NCBI GenBank assembly: GCA_027490465.1
Contig: JAIXXZ010000023.1
Span: forward strand, 1 to 60,929
Length of the DNA stretch: 60,929 nucleotides
Reading direction: 5' to 3'
Source: Oxalobacteraceae bacterium
Lineage (GTDB): Bacteria; Pseudomonadota; Gammaproteobacteria; Burkholderiales; Burkholderiaceae_D
The translations under genes were made by a program, and so were the position numbers. Below the pieces are notes generated by a model. That model did not search any database. It was not told the origin of the DNA and saw only the letters and a list, made by a program, of their open reading frames with translations. This document shows, piece after piece, positions 8,433 through 16,879 of the stretch (position 1 is the stretch's first letter; each line of letters begins with the position of its first letter).

Positions 8433-8498
8433 TTGACGCGCCCGACCTAATGCAATATAGTGCATGCATAAAACCCAAATGCACAATATTGCAATATT
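8433..8498 (+). promoter_or_regulatory. boxCBA promoter with overlapping BoxR-type operators
   Basis: TTGACG (8433-8438), a 17-nt spacer and TATAGT (8456-8461) form a near-consensus sigma-70 promoter. The 14-mer TGCAATATAGTGCA (8451-8464) covers the -10 box. An inverted copy, TGCACAATATTGCA (8480-8493; reverse complement TGCAATATTGTGCA, 13 of 14 identical), lies in the leader and is part of the perfect palindrome AATATTGCAATATT (8485-8498). A related site lies before boxR. Binding there would block RNA polymerase, consistent with BoxR repression relieved by benzoyl-CoA. The repressor identity is inferred. Confidence 0.7.
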
Positions 8499-8505
8499 CA
8501 GGCTT

Positions 8506-10173
8506 ATGAGCGCACCCTTCATCGTCAACTACGAGACTTCCCCTGACCAATACCGTCACTGGACGCTGGAAACCGATGTTCAGGACGGGTCCATTGCCAC
8601 CCTGACGATGAAGGTCGATGAGGACGGCGGGCTGCGAGAAGGCTACAAGCTCAAGCTCAATTCTTATGATCTGGGCGTCGATATCGAGCTCTATGATGCC
8701 GTCCAGCGGATTCGTTTTGAACACCCTCAAGTGCGCACGGTAGTCATCACCGGCGGACGCGATCGCATCTTTTGTTCGGGCGCGAACATCTTCATGCTCG
8801 GCAAATCCTCGCATGCGTGGAAGGTCAATTTCTGTAAATTCACCAATGAGACACGCAATGGCCTGGAGGACTCCAGTCGGCATGGCGGGCTGAAATTTCT
8901 TGCGGCCGTCAATGGCGCCTGCGCCGGTGGTGGTTATGAGCTGGCTGCGGCGTGCGACGAGATTCTTCTGGTGGATGACCGTTCCTCGGCAGTGAGCTTG
9001 CCGGAAGTGCCTCTGCTGGGTGTCCTGCCGGGTACGGGTGGACTCACGCGACTGACCGACAAGCGCAAGGTAAGGCACGACCTTGCCGATATTTTTTGCA
9101 CGACCTCCGAAGGGGTGCGCGGACAAAAGGCAAAAGACTGGAAACTGGTCGATGAGATTGCAAAGCCGGCTGCCTTCGCCGAGACCGTTCGCGCGCACGC
9201 GCTGAAGCTCGCTGAGCAAAGTGAGCGTCCTGCAAACGCCCAGGGCGTCAAGCTCACGCCGCTCTCGCGCACCTTCTCTGACGATGGCGTTGATTATGAA
9301 TTCGTCTCGGTCAACATCGATCGTCAGGCACGCACCGCAACCCTGACCGTCAAAGCACCTGCCGCTGATCAGCCCTCCGACATTGCTGGCATCGAGGCCG
9401 CCGGCGTGCACTGGTGGCCATTGCAAATGGCGCGCGAACTCGACGACGCCCTACTGCATTTGCGCACGAATGTCATCGATATCGGTACCTGGCTGCTGAA
9501 GACCGAAGGCGATGCAGCGAAAGTACTCGCCTGCGACGCCGCACTGATCGCACAGCAGTCGCACTGGCTGGTACGCGAAACCATCGGGCTGCTGCGCCGT
9601 ACCTTTGCTCGGATTGACGTGTCCTCGCGCAGTTTGTTTGCGCTGATTGATGAGGGCTCTTGCTTCGCTGGCACGCTGGCCGAGCTGGCGTTTGCTGCTG
9701 ATCGTAGCTATATGCTCGCACTGCCTGATCAACCCGATGCGGCACCGAAGCTTGCGCTCTCCGACATGAATTTTGGTTTGCTGCCAATGATCACCGGGCA
9801 ATCGCGTTTGTCGCGACGTTTTTATGACGACGAGGCTCAGCTTGCGTCAGCCCGCACGCAGATCGGTAACGCACTTGACGCCGATGTGGCGATGCAGCTG
9901 GGTCTGATTACCTCGAATCCTGATGACATCGACTGGTCAGACGAAATACGCATGGCGCTGGAAGAGCGCGCCAGCATGTCGCCGGATGCACTGACGGGTC
10001 TGGAGGCGAATCTGCGTTTCAATGGCAAGGAAAACATGGCCACGCGCGTCTTTGGGCGCTTGTCTGCCTGGCAGAACTGGATTTTCAATCGTCCGAATGC
10101 GGTGGGTGAGCTTGGGGCATTGAAAGTCTACGGTAGCGGTACCAAAGCCAAGTTTGATTTCGAACGCGTCTAG
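8506..10173 (+). CDS. boxC: BoxC, 2,3-epoxybenzoyl-CoA dihydrolase (ring-opening lyase)
   Basis: A 555-residue member of the crotonase (enoyl-CoA hydratase) superfamily that uses two waters to open 2,3-epoxybenzoyl-CoA, giving 3,4-dehydroadipyl-CoA semialdehyde and formate. Crotonase features include the oxyanion-hole segments FCSGANIFMLG (~88-98) and AAVNGACAGGGYELA (~130-144). A second, degenerate crotonase-like half follows (around LNFGLLP-type segments near residue 420), giving the doubled length typical of BoxC. The ATG at 8506 (MSAPFIVNY) is chosen over one at 8464 because the latter lies inside the operator. It is first in the plus-strand unit boxC-boxB-boxA-dehydrogenase. Confidence 0.95.
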   Translation: MSAPFIVNYETSPDQYRHWTLETDVQDGSIATLTMKVDEDGGLREGYKLKLNSYDLGVDIELYDAVQRIRFEHPQVRTVVITGGRDRIFCSGANIFMLGKSSHAWKVNFCKFTNETRNGLEDSSRHGGLKFLAAVNGACAGGGYELAAACDEILLVDDRSSAVSLPEVPLLGVLPGTGGLTRLTDKRKVRHDLADIFCTTSEGVRGQKAKDWKLVDEIAKPAAFAETVRAHALKLAEQSERPANAQGVKLTPLSRTFSDDGVDYEFVSVNIDRQARTATLTVKAPAADQPSDIAGIEAAGVHWWPLQMARELDDALLHLRTNVIDIGTWLLKTEGDAAKVLACDAALIAQQSHWLVRETIGLLRRTFARIDVSSRSLFALIDEGSCFAGTLAELAFAADRSYMLALPDQPDAAPKLALSDMNFGLLPMITGQSRLSRRFYDDEAQLASARTQIGNALDADVAMQLGLITSNPDDIDWSDEIRMALEERASMSPDALTGLEANLRFNGKENMATRVFGRLSAWQNWIFNRPNAVGELGALKVYGSGTKAKFDFERV

Positions 10174-10240
10174 TCGCGGTCACTCATCAGATTTTGAAAA
10201 AACCAACAGAACGAACCCACCAAGATAACGAGGACATAAC

Positions 10241-11668
10241 GTGAGCGCGATTGACTACAGCGAAAAAATTCCCAACAACGTCAACCTGTCAGAAGACCGG
10301 GCCTTGCAGCGTGCGCTTGAGCACTGGCAGCCGAATTATCTGCAATGGTGGAATGACATGGGCCCGGATGGCTCGCATGGCTTTGACGTATATCTGCGCA
10401 CCGCCATCAACACCACGCCTGAAGGCTGGGCGCAGTTCGGCCATGTGAAGATGCCGGATTATCGCTGGGGCATTTTCCTTGCAGCGCAGGATCAAGAGCG
10501 CAAGGTGCATTTTGGCGAGCACAAAGGTGAAGCTGCCTGGCAGGACGTGCCCGGCGAGCATCGCGCGAATTTGCGTCGCATTATCGTCACGCAGGGCGAC
10601 ACTGAGCCGGCATCCGTTGAGCAGCAGCGTCATCTGGGTCTGACCGCGCCATCGCAATATGACTTGCGCAATCTCTTTCAGATCAATGTGGAAGAGGGCC
10701 GTCATCTGTGGGCAATGGTCTACCTGCTGCACAAATATTTTGGTCGTGATGGTCGCGAAGAAGCCGAGGCACTGCTGCACCGCAATTCAGGCGATCAGGA
10801 CAATCCGCGCATTCTTGAGGCCTTCAACGAAGAAACGCCGGATTGGCTGGCGTTCTACATGTTCACGTACTTTACCGACCGTGACGGCAAGTTCCAGTTG
10901 TGTGCGCTGGCTGAATCGGGTTTTGATCCGCTCTCGCGTACCTGTCGTTTCATGCTGACCGAAGAAGCCCACCATATGTTCGTCGGTGAGTCGGGTATTT
11001 CGCGCACCATTCAGCGCACTTGCGAGATTATGAAGCAGCACGGCATTGAAGATCCCGAGCAGGTGCGTCGTCATGGTGTGATCGATTTGCCAACCATACA
11101 ACGCTATCTGAATTTCCATTTCAGCGTCACTATCGATCTTTTTGGCGCGGACCAGTCTTCGAATGCTGCGACTTTTTACAGTTCGGGCCTGAAGGGTCGC
11201 TACGAAGAGACCAAGCGCACGGATGATCATGTACTCAAGGGCGATCATTACCGCATCCTCGAAGTCAAAGACGGCAAGCTTGTCGAACGTGAGGTGCCGA
11301 TGCTCAATTCGCTCAACGAAGTGCTGCGCGATGATTACATCAAGGACTCGGTCGCTGGTATCAATCGCTGGAACAAGGTGATCGAAAAAGCAGGTTTGGC
11401 ATTCCGCTTGCACGCGCCCCATAAAGCATTCAATCGTCACATCGGCAGTTTCTCCGGACTGCGTGTATCGCCGGAAGGACAAGTGATTTCCGAAGCTGAA
11501 TGGCAAACCCACGTACGCAGCTGGTTGCCGACGGAAGAGGACCGTGCGTATGTGGCCTCACTGATGGGTCGCGTGATCGAGCCGGGCAAGATGGCCAACT
11601 GGATTGCGCCGCCATCGATAGGCATCAATCGTCAGGCTGTGGATTTTGATTACGTTCGTTTCAACTGA
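10241..11668 (+). CDS. boxB: BoxB, benzoyl-CoA 2,3-epoxidase oxygenase subunit
   Basis: The 475-residue di-iron oxygenase component that, with reductase BoxA, epoxidises benzoyl-CoA at C2-C3 using O2. The two iron-ligand motifs are visible as [11 protein letters not shown] (Glu ~152, His ~155) and [11 protein letters not shown] (Glu ~242, His ~245), the EX2H pairs of class I di-iron proteins. The start is GTG at 10241, supported by a strong ACGAGGA site 6-11 nt upstream and by the usual BoxB N-terminus. It sits 67 bp after boxC and 5 bp before boxA, so it belongs to one operon. Epoxide formation rather than dihydroxylation is known for this family. Confidence 0.96.
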   Translation: MSAIDYSEKIPNNVNLSEDRALQRALEHWQPNYLQWWNDMGPDGSHGFDVYLRTAINTTPEGWAQFGHVKMPDYRWGIFLAAQDQERKVHFGEHKGEAAWQDVPGEHRANLRRIIVTQGDTEPASVEQQRHLGLTAPSQYDLRNLFQINVEEGRHLWAMVYLLHKYFGRDGREEAEALLHRNSGDQDNPRILEAFNEETPDWLAFYMFTYFTDRDGKFQLCALAESGFDPLSRTCRFMLTEEAHHMFVGESGISRTIQRTCEIMKQHGIEDPEQVRRHGVIDLPTIQRYLNFHFSVTIDLFGADQSSNAATFYSSGLKGRYEETKRTDDHVLKGDHYRILEVKDGKLVEREVPMLNSLNEVLRDDYIKDSVAGINRWNKVIEKAGLAFRLHAPHKAFNRHIGSFSGLRVSPEGQVISEAEWQTHVRSWLPTEEDRAYVASLMGRVIEPGKMANWIAPPSIGINRQAVDFDYVRFN

Positions 11669-11673
11669 CACTG

Positions 11674-12897
11674 ATGGGTGCGTCTGAATCCGATGTGCTG
11701 ATTCGTCAGCATCTGATCGACCCCGAGGTATGCATACGCTGCAATACCTGCGAGGAGACTTGTCCGATTGATGCGATCACGCACGACGATCGTAACTATG
11801 TGGTCGATCCGAATATCTGCAATGGCTGCAATGCCTGTGTGCCGCCATGTCCGACGGGATCGATTGATCACTGGCGTACGCTACCGAAGTCGGTGGCGTA
11901 CAGCGTCGCTGATCAGCTGACCTGGGACGAGTTGCCACCTCAGCAGGACATCGACGGCGAGGCTGCGCTGCCTGAGTTGTCGAACGACGCCGTTCAGCAG
12001 AATGCAGCGACCTCGATGTCTTCAGCCATTGCGCCACGTTCTGCTGCACAGCCACACTTGCACTTGCACGACATGAAAAATCCTCTGACGGCGACGATCG
12101 CGGGGAATTTTCGTTTGACGGAAGCGGATGCGGAAAGCGACATTCGTCACATCGTACTGGACTTTGGCAATCAGGTGTTCCCTGTACTCGAAGGCCAATC
12201 GATAGGCATCATTCCACCGGGTGTGGATGCCTCCGGCAAGCCGCACTATATGCGCCTGTACTCGATTGCCAGTCCGCGTGACGGTGAGCGTCAGGGGCAC
12301 AATAATCTGTCGCTCACGGTCAAGCGCGTGATCGCTGATCATCAGGGGCAGGCTGTTCGGGGTGTCGCATCCAATTATCTTTGTGATCTGAACAAAGGTG
12401 ACAAGGTTCTGGTGACGGGTCCCTATGGCAGTAACTTCCTCATGCCCAATCATGCAGGTTCGAATCTGCTGATGATTTGTACGGGCACGGGAGCCGCGCC
12501 CATGCGCGCGATGACGGAGTATCGTCGACGTCTCGCTGATCAGGGAAATCCTGTGCCGGGCAAACTCATGCTGTTCTTCGGTGCCAGAGCGCCGCAAGAG
12601 TTGCCTTACTTCGGACCATTGCGCAAACTGCCTGAGAGCTTCATGACGAGTCATCTCGCGTTCTCGCGCGTTCCGGGTGAGCCGCGAACCTATGTGCAGG
12701 ACAAACTGCGCGAGCAAAGCAAGGCGGTTGCTCAGTTGCTGCGCTCGGATACCTACATCTACATTTGCGGCTTGCGCGGTATGGAAGCCGGTGTGATGGC
12801 GGCCTTGCGCGAGATCTGTGATGCAGCAGGTTTCGATTGGAGTTTTCTGCATCCGAACATGGTGGCCGAGGGCCGCTTTCATGTTGAAACCTACTGA
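11674..12897 (+). CDS. boxA: BoxA, benzoyl-CoA epoxidase reductase subunit
   Basis: A 407-residue iron-sulfur flavoprotein that passes electrons from NADPH to BoxB. The N-terminus carries two [4Fe-4S] motifs: Cys20, 23, 26, 30 ([12 protein letters not shown]) and Cys49, 52, 55, 59 ([12 protein letters not shown]). After an Ala/Ser-rich linker (~95-135), the rest is a ferredoxin-NADP+ reductase module: MRLYSIAS is the FAD-binding RxYS motif, [13 protein letters not shown] is the NADP-binding loop, and the chain ends in a C-terminal Tyr as many FNR-type enzymes do. The gene starts 5 bp after boxB, indicating translational coupling. Confidence 0.95.
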   Translation: MGASESDVLIRQHLIDPEVCIRCNTCEETCPIDAITHDDRNYVVDPNICNGCNACVPPCPTGSIDHWRTLPKSVAYSVADQLTWDELPPQQDIDGEAALPELSNDAVQQNAATSMSSAIAPRSAAQPHLHLHDMKNPLTATIAGNFRLTEADAESDIRHIVLDFGNQVFPVLEGQSIGIIPPGVDASGKPHYMRLYSIASPRDGERQGHNNLSLTVKRVIADHQGQAVRGVASNYLCDLNKGDKVLVTGPYGSNFLMPNHAGSNLLMICTGTGAAPMRAMTEYRRRLADQGNPVPGKLMLFFGARAPQELPYFGPLRKLPESFMTSHLAFSRVPGEPRTYVQDKLREQSKAVAQLLRSDTYIYICGLRGMEAGVMAALREICDAAGFDWSFLHPNMVAEGRFHVETY

Positions 12898-12903
12898 GGC
12901 ACG

Positions 12904-14409
12904 ATGCATTTTCCTTTAATCGAAAAAACGGATGTGATTGGTGTCATTGGTGCGGGCACCATGGGTGCGGGTATTGCACAGCTCGCGGCGGTCCATGGAC
13001 ATCCGGTGCGCCTGCTGGATACAAGCGAGGGTGCCGCCGCTGCCGCGATTGCACGCATTGCGAAGGCGCTTGCTGTATTGGTTGACAAAGGTCGCATCAG
13101 CGAAGCGGATTGCAGTGCGGCGATATCCCGACTGCAGCCAGTCGACAAGCTCGATGCGATGGCCGACGCTGCATTGGTGATCGAGGCGATTGTTGAAAAC
13201 CTGCAGATCAAGCAGCAATTGATGCGCAGCCTTGAGCAGGTCGTGAAGCCCGATGCGATTCTGGCCACGAATACCTCATCGATTTCGGTGACAGCGATTG
13301 CAAATGGCATGCAGCATCCCGAGCGACTGGCCGGTATGCATTTCTTCAATCCTGTGCCACTGATGAAACTGGTGGAAGTGATCGCTGGCGCTGAAACGCA
13401 CGCAGACGTACTTGAAAGGATTACTGCGCTGGCCGAGCGTTGGGGCAAGACTGCGGTTCATGCGGCATCGACACCCGGTTTTATTGTGAATCGAATTGCA
13501 CGCCCCTATTACGCAGAGGCTCTACAGCTGCTGCAAGAGCAGGCGGGTGCGCCGGCGCAACTCGATCGCGCGATGCGCAGCATTGGTTTTCGCATGGGCC
13601 CTTGCGAGCTGATGGATTTGATCGGTCACGATGTGAATTACGCGGTGACCACATCGGTGTTCGATGCCAATTACGGTGACCGTCGCTATCAGCCCTCACT
13701 GGTGCAGAAAGCGCTGCTGGATGGTGGTCGGCTAGGACGCAAAGTCGGCAAAGGTTTTTACGATGGCACGCCGCCTGCGTTGCCCGAGCCTGTCGCATTG
13801 ACGTCAGGTGTGCCCGCAAAGGTCGTGGTTGCAGGTAACGATGCCATGTCGAAGCAGATGAGCGATTTTTTTGCTCAACGAGGGCTCAAGGCCGAGCACC
13901 ACCCGGAAACATCATGGCAGGGTTTGATGATCGATGATGCGCAGCTCAGGTTCAGCGACGGTCGTTGCGCTGCGCAGCTTGCGCATGAGTCTGGATTGGA
14001 TGCGCTGGGTGTGATGGATGTGCCCTTGCTCAGCGAGTCATCCAATGCAATTGCCATCGCATTCGCGCCGCGCATGCCTGAAGCTTCGCGTCAGAAGGTA
14101 TGCGCTGTGCTGAACCAGGCAGGTCTGGAGGCAGTGGTCCTGCGCGATGTTCCTGGTTTGCTGGTGGCGCGGACTGTGGCCATGCTGATCAACGAAGCCT
14201 GTGATGCGGTCTGGCAAGGTGTGTGTACTGAGTCAGCGGCGGATCTGGCGATGAAGCTGGGTGTGAACTATCCTGCCGGACCGTTTGAATGGCTGCAGCA
14301 GTTAGGTCCGCACCGCGTGATCACGACGCTCGATCATTTGTTTGACGCCTACCGCAGCGAGCGTTATCGGGTCAGCCCCCTGCTGCGTCAGATGGCATGG
14401 TTGGGTTGA
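12904..14409 (+). CDS. paaH: 3-hydroxyacyl-CoA dehydrogenase, PaaH-like
   Basis: A 501-residue NAD-dependent 3-hydroxyacyl-CoA dehydrogenase, six bases after boxA. The Rossmann motif is VIGAGTMGAGIAQLA (~14-28). Catalytic-region segments include TNTSSISVTAIA and HFFNPVPLMKLVEV, and a second C-terminal dehydrogenase-type domain starts near residue 400 (GLLVARTVAMLINEA). This doubled layout is that of PaaH/PaaC, which oxidises 3-hydroxyadipyl-CoA. In the box pathway it would serve the lower, beta-oxidation-like steps towards succinyl-CoA and acetyl-CoA. The partner hydratase and thiolase are not in the window. The unit ends at the terminator at 14529. Confidence 0.88.
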   Translation: MHFPLIEKTDVIGVIGAGTMGAGIAQLAAVHGHPVRLLDTSEGAAAAAIARIAKALAVLVDKGRISEADCSAAISRLQPVDKLDAMADAALVIEAIVENLQIKQQLMRSLEQVVKPDAILATNTSSISVTAIANGMQHPERLAGMHFFNPVPLMKLVEVIAGAETHADVLERITALAERWGKTAVHAASTPGFIVNRIARPYYAEALQLLQEQAGAPAQLDRAMRSIGFRMGPCELMDLIGHDVNYAVTTSVFDANYGDRRYQPSLVQKALLDGGRLGRKVGKGFYDGTPPALPEPVALTSGVPAKVVVAGNDAMSKQMSDFFAQRGLKAEHHPETSWQGLMIDDAQLRFSDGRCAAQLAHESGLDALGVMDVPLLSESSNAIAIAFAPRMPEASRQKVCAVLNQAGLEAVVLRDVPGLLVARTVAMLINEACDAVWQGVCTESAADLAMKLGVNYPAGPFEWLQQLGPHRVITTLDHLFDAYRSERYRVSPLLRQMAWLG

Positions 14410-14528
14410 TGCAAGCCTTGCGGCGCTCGACCCCGATGGTGCAGCGCAAGATGACGGCGGCTGCGAGAGCCGGCACAATCGCCGTGCTGTAAAAAAAAAT
14501 CTATCGCCAGAAGAGCGAGGGGAGACAT

Positions 14529-14566
14529 AAGCCCGCCATGCAAGATGCCTGGCGGGCTTGTTTTTT
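14529..14566 (+). terminator. Rho-independent terminator of the box operon
   Basis: AAGCCCGCCA (14529-14538) pairs perfectly with TGGCGGGCTT (14550-14559), with an 11-nt loop, followed by a T-rich run to 14566. It lies 120 bp after the last gene of the boxCBA-paaH unit. Confidence 0.9.
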
Positions 14567-14597
14567 GGCTGTCGCCGGAGAGGAGATCGCACTTTAT

Positions 14598-14687
14598 ATG
14601 AATTTAGCGTTCTTGTTTTTGCAAGTCATCACTCAGGCGTATATCTGGCATCACCAATCAAAAGCAGACCTGCACGAAGGCGGTTGA
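14598..14687 (+). CDS. possible 29-residue small hydrophobic protein
   Basis: Between the two terminators an ATG at 14598 opens 29 codons ending in TGA at 14685. An AGGAGA lies 11 nt upstream, slightly far but usable. The predicted peptide begins with a hydrophobic stretch (MNLAFLFLQVITQAYIW) and ends polar. Because it is bracketed by terminators it could instead be part of an untranslated small RNA. I do not recognise it; treat it as a candidate only. Confidence 0.25.
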   Translation: MNLAFLFLQVITQAYIWHHQSKADLHEGG

Positions 14688-14734
14688 TATAGTTCATCCC
14701 GTCTCCTCCAGCCTTCTCATAAGGATGGATTTAG

Positions 14735-14768
14735 CCCGACAGGCCACAAGCCTCGTCGGGTTTTTTTT
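14735..14768 (+). terminator. Rho-independent terminator
   Basis: CCCGAC (14735-14740) pairs with GTCGGG (14755-14760), with an inner GGC/GCC pair, followed by eight T residues. It ends whatever transcript arises between 14567 and 14734, and marks that interval as a possible independent transcription unit. Confidence 0.85.
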
Positions 14769-14800
14769 CGCCTGCCATTACCGGATATCCACCGATTGAC

Positions 14801-14814
14801 CTGATCTCGATCAA
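14801..14814. promoter_or_regulatory. FNR/ANR-like binding site
   Basis: CTGATCTCGATCAA matches the FNR consensus TTGAT-N4-ATCAA at nine of ten defined positions. Such sites commonly control universal stress proteins and other genes induced by oxygen limitation. Here the usp start is ~316 bp away with a MITE-like element in between, so the target promoter is uncertain. Confidence 0.45.
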
Positions 14815-14862
14815 CTGAAGAATATCAATAGAAATCAATCATTTGGTTAACAATCCGCCTGT

Positions 14863-14871
14863 TTATCCACA
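14863..14871 (+). promoter_or_regulatory. DnaA-box consensus sequence
   Basis: TTATCCACA is a perfect consensus DnaA box. A weaker CTATCCACC follows at 14875-14883 and TATCCACCG lies at ~14785. There are no oriC neighbours (dnaA, rpmH, gidA), so this is not proposed as the origin. It could titrate DnaA, regulate a gene, or be chance. Confidence 0.4.
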
Positions 14872-14951
14872 AAGCTATCCACCGAAACTGTGCACAAATT
14901 GCCGGTTTAATATTGAATTGCCGGTCTGAGTTTCTTGGTGTAGTTTATGAA

Positions 14952-15074
14952 GCGGTGAACTAATCCGTATTTCACGAAGGACCATTTTCGGCCGCGGTAC
15001 GCGGTGGCCAGAAAAATCAATGGCTTGGCCGTTTCATAGCGAAAAAAGTTCCCGAATTTGTTTGATCAGCGCTT
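14952..15074. repeat. MITE-like ~125-bp element, copy B
   Basis: This is the second copy of the element at 827-951. Its left end GCGGTGAACTAATCC matches ACGCTGAACAAATCC of copy A, and its right end TTCCCGAATTTGTTTGATC followed by AGCGCTT matches TTCCCGATTTTATTTAATC followed by AGCGCTT. Internal patches (GCCG-ACGCGG, GTTT-CCGT) also align. Both copies are ~125 bp and intergenic. It ends 55 bp before the usp start and so lies in that gene's promoter region. Confidence 0.6.
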
Positions 15075-15129
15075 TGGCACAAGCGACTGAATTGCCGTGC
15101 GACGAGTGCCGACAACGCGGGAGACCTTC

Positions 15130-15582
15130 ATGTATCAGAAGATTCTGGTGGCGTACAACGGCAGTCCCGAGAGCCGGCTGGCATTGGAGGAATGCCTTCG
15201 CTTGTCTCCATCACCCTCGGCCGAGATTCATTTGCTGGTGGTGGTCAGTCCACCACCTTACCTGCTGGTAGGGGAATTCGCCGCAGCCGCCGTGCTCAGT
15301 GTCGAAGAGGGACTCGCAGCCGAGCGCGAAAAAATGGAAAAAGAACTGGAAGCCGGCGCCAGCTTTCTCACTGCCGGAGGACTGACGGTGACGCGTCACC
15401 TTGAGGTGGGTGAACCGGTTACCGTGATCGAAGAACTGGCGCATCAGCTGCAGGTTGAGCTGGTTATCCTTGGCCATTCACGTCAAAAGCCGCTTGCGCT
15501 GCGATGGTGGCGCGGCAGCACCGATACCTTGCTGGTCGAAAAACTTCGCTGCAGTTTGCTGGTGGCTTCCGGCCCCCACTGA
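15130..15582 (+). CDS. universal stress protein (UspA family)
   Basis: A 150-residue single-domain Usp protein. It begins MYQKILVAYNGSPESRLALE, the usual beta1 strand and first helix, and ends with the ATP-binding signature VILGHSRQKPLALRWWRGSTDTLL (a G-x2-x9-G-S/T type loop), followed by the final strand CSLLVAS. The ATG at 15130 is preceded by GGGAG at good spacing; an upstream ATG at 15097 lacks this. These proteins bind ATP or sense stress in the cytoplasm. A FNR-like site lies ~316 bp upstream. The gene converges with the FemAB-like gene, with 9 bp between the stops. Confidence 0.88.
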   Translation: MYQKILVAYNGSPESRLALEECLRLSPSPSAEIHLLVVVSPPPYLLVGEFAAAAVLSVEEGLAAEREKMEKELEAGASFLTAGGLTVTRHLEVGEPVTVIEELAHQLQVELVILGHSRQKPLALRWWRGSTDTLLVEKLRCSLLVASGPH

Positions 15583-15591
15583 CGCCTTGAT

Positions 15592-16719
15592 CTATACAGG
15601 CGAACCCGACAATCGACGGATTTGGCTGCGGGTCGTTCGCAGCGCTTTTTGCAGATACAAGACACCGTGTGCAATTTTGCCGGGATGCGGTTGCGTGTGC
15701 AGATCTTCCAGCCAGGCTCTCAGGCGATAGACGAGCGACGCTCTGGCAAGCGTGGCAAGATTGAACAGATCTCTCGCCATGGCTAGCTGCGATCGATAGA
15801 GTCGAACTTCATAGAGCTTTTGCCTTCGTCCCAGCGCGTTGCGTTTGGTTGATAATTGTCCGCCCAGCAGATGAAAACGACGCGCACCGGCGCGTATCGA
15901 TGCATTGATCAAAAGGTGGCGGCTGAGATTGCCCATGCCGTACTCGTCGTATTGCGGATCATGTGCATTCACCATGGAATACACGGCATCGCCAAAGCGA
16001 CACGCCAATGTACCTGCGCAAATTCGATCACGAGTGCTTATCACGCCCACCCATCCCCTGGCTCGCAGTAATTGCATCAGATGCATTCGCGCTTTTTCGT
16101 CAATGGCTGAACGGCGCTGCTTCTGCGCCATGCGCGCATGATTGAAGTTGATGACCTGTTCCACCAGTGTTTCACTGATTGCCTCACCGGCGACCACCGT
16201 ATGATGAAAGCCGGGAAGTTCATGTTGTGCCCGCGATAAATGCTGTTTGAGAGACTTGCGGCTCGATTTTCCGAGTTGAGCGAGATAATTTTGTTCGTTG
16301 CCGGGCAGATGGATCACGATATCTTCGGTGACCGGCATGCGGGCACAGGGACGTTGTGGCTTTCTCTCGCTAATGGACTGAGCATGCAAGCTGATCACCG
16401 AGACCTTGGTATAGTGCGCAAAAAGTGTGTCGGCAAAACGGTCGAGCTCCTCCGTTGGAATGCGCATACTTTCGTTGATTACCCGAATACGTCGGCCATC
16501 AATGCAATACAACAAGAGTGCAGACAGCTGTCCATCGCGCCATGCGGCATAGGTATGTACTTGCCCAAGATCGTCGCACTGCAGTTGAGGCAGTGATGCA
16601 TACAAGCTGCCGTACAGATCGTCGAGACCCTGCTCGACAAAGGGCGGTATGCAATTAACGTAAATGGATTCTGTGGAATTTTCCACAGACAGGGGTTCAT
16701 TCGTTGTAGATATTGGCAT
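15592..16719 (-). CDS. FemAB/GNAT-like protein (paralogue of the gene at 43411)
   Basis: A 375-residue protein of the FemAB/BioF2-like acyltransferase superfamily. The second half carries the GNAT-like core: ICAGTLACRFGDAVYSMVNA, followed by an HDPQYDEYGMG loop and FHLLGGQLSTKRNALG. It shares these positions with the polysaccharide-cluster protein at 43411-44442 (ICAGLLC, AHDPRHDDLRLG, FHFLWGFYDYKTRLGGQRQSLY), so the two are paralogues. Homologues are found in exopolysaccharide loci, where an acyl or aminoacyl transfer to the polymer is suspected but not proven. Here the gene stands alone between usp and prfC. The substrate is unknown. Confidence 0.75.
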   Translation of the reverse strand: MPISTTNEPLSVENSTESIYVNCIPPFVEQGLDDLYGSLYASLPQLQCDDLGQVHTYAAWRDGQLSALLLYCIDGRRIRVINESMRIPTEELDRFADTLFAHYTKVSVISLHAQSISERKPQRPCARMPVTEDIVIHLPGNEQNYLAQLGKSSRKSLKQHLSRAQHELPGFHHTVVAGEAISETLVEQVINFNHARMAQKQRRSAIDEKARMHLMQLLRARGWVGVISTRDRICAGTLACRFGDAVYSMVNAHDPQYDEYGMGNLSRHLLINASIRAGARRFHLLGGQLSTKRNALGRRQKLYEVRLYRSQLAMARDLFNLATLARASLVYRLRAWLEDLHTQPHPGKIAHGVLYLQKALRTTRSQIRRLSGSPV

Positions 16720-16879
16720 GCCAATTTAGATGCTGGAATCTTGCAGAGTTCAGGCATGCCACACGAGGGCAGGTGTCCGGTCAAGCTTGGTCATCGCTAT
16801 ACAGAGACGCGCGAACCAAAGGACAAATTTACTTTGCGGTTAAACTAGCGGGTTAGCATCCGTCAAACTTATTCACTCC

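Larger units (their letters stand above)
14410..15129. other. 720-bp intergenic region between the box operon and the usp gene
   Basis: This stretch holds no large gene but is dense in signals. In order: a terminator (14529-14566), a possible 29-codon ORF (14598-14687), a second terminator (14735-14768), an FNR-like dyad (14801-14814), a perfect DnaA-box sequence (14863-14871) with related sequences, a 10-bp direct repeat AATTGCCGGT at 14897 and 14916, and MITE-like copy B (14952-15074). The usp start follows 55 bp after the MITE-like copy. Confidence 0.7.

Noticed and set aside
8294-8509. Plus-strand ORF between the ankyrin gene and boxC
   Set aside because: It covers the boxC promoter and operators, has no ribosome-binding site and resembles no family.
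14863-14897. Cluster of DnaA-box-like sequences as a replication origin
   Set aside because: Only one perfect box, no AT-rich unwinding stretch with repeats, and none of the usual oriC neighbours.
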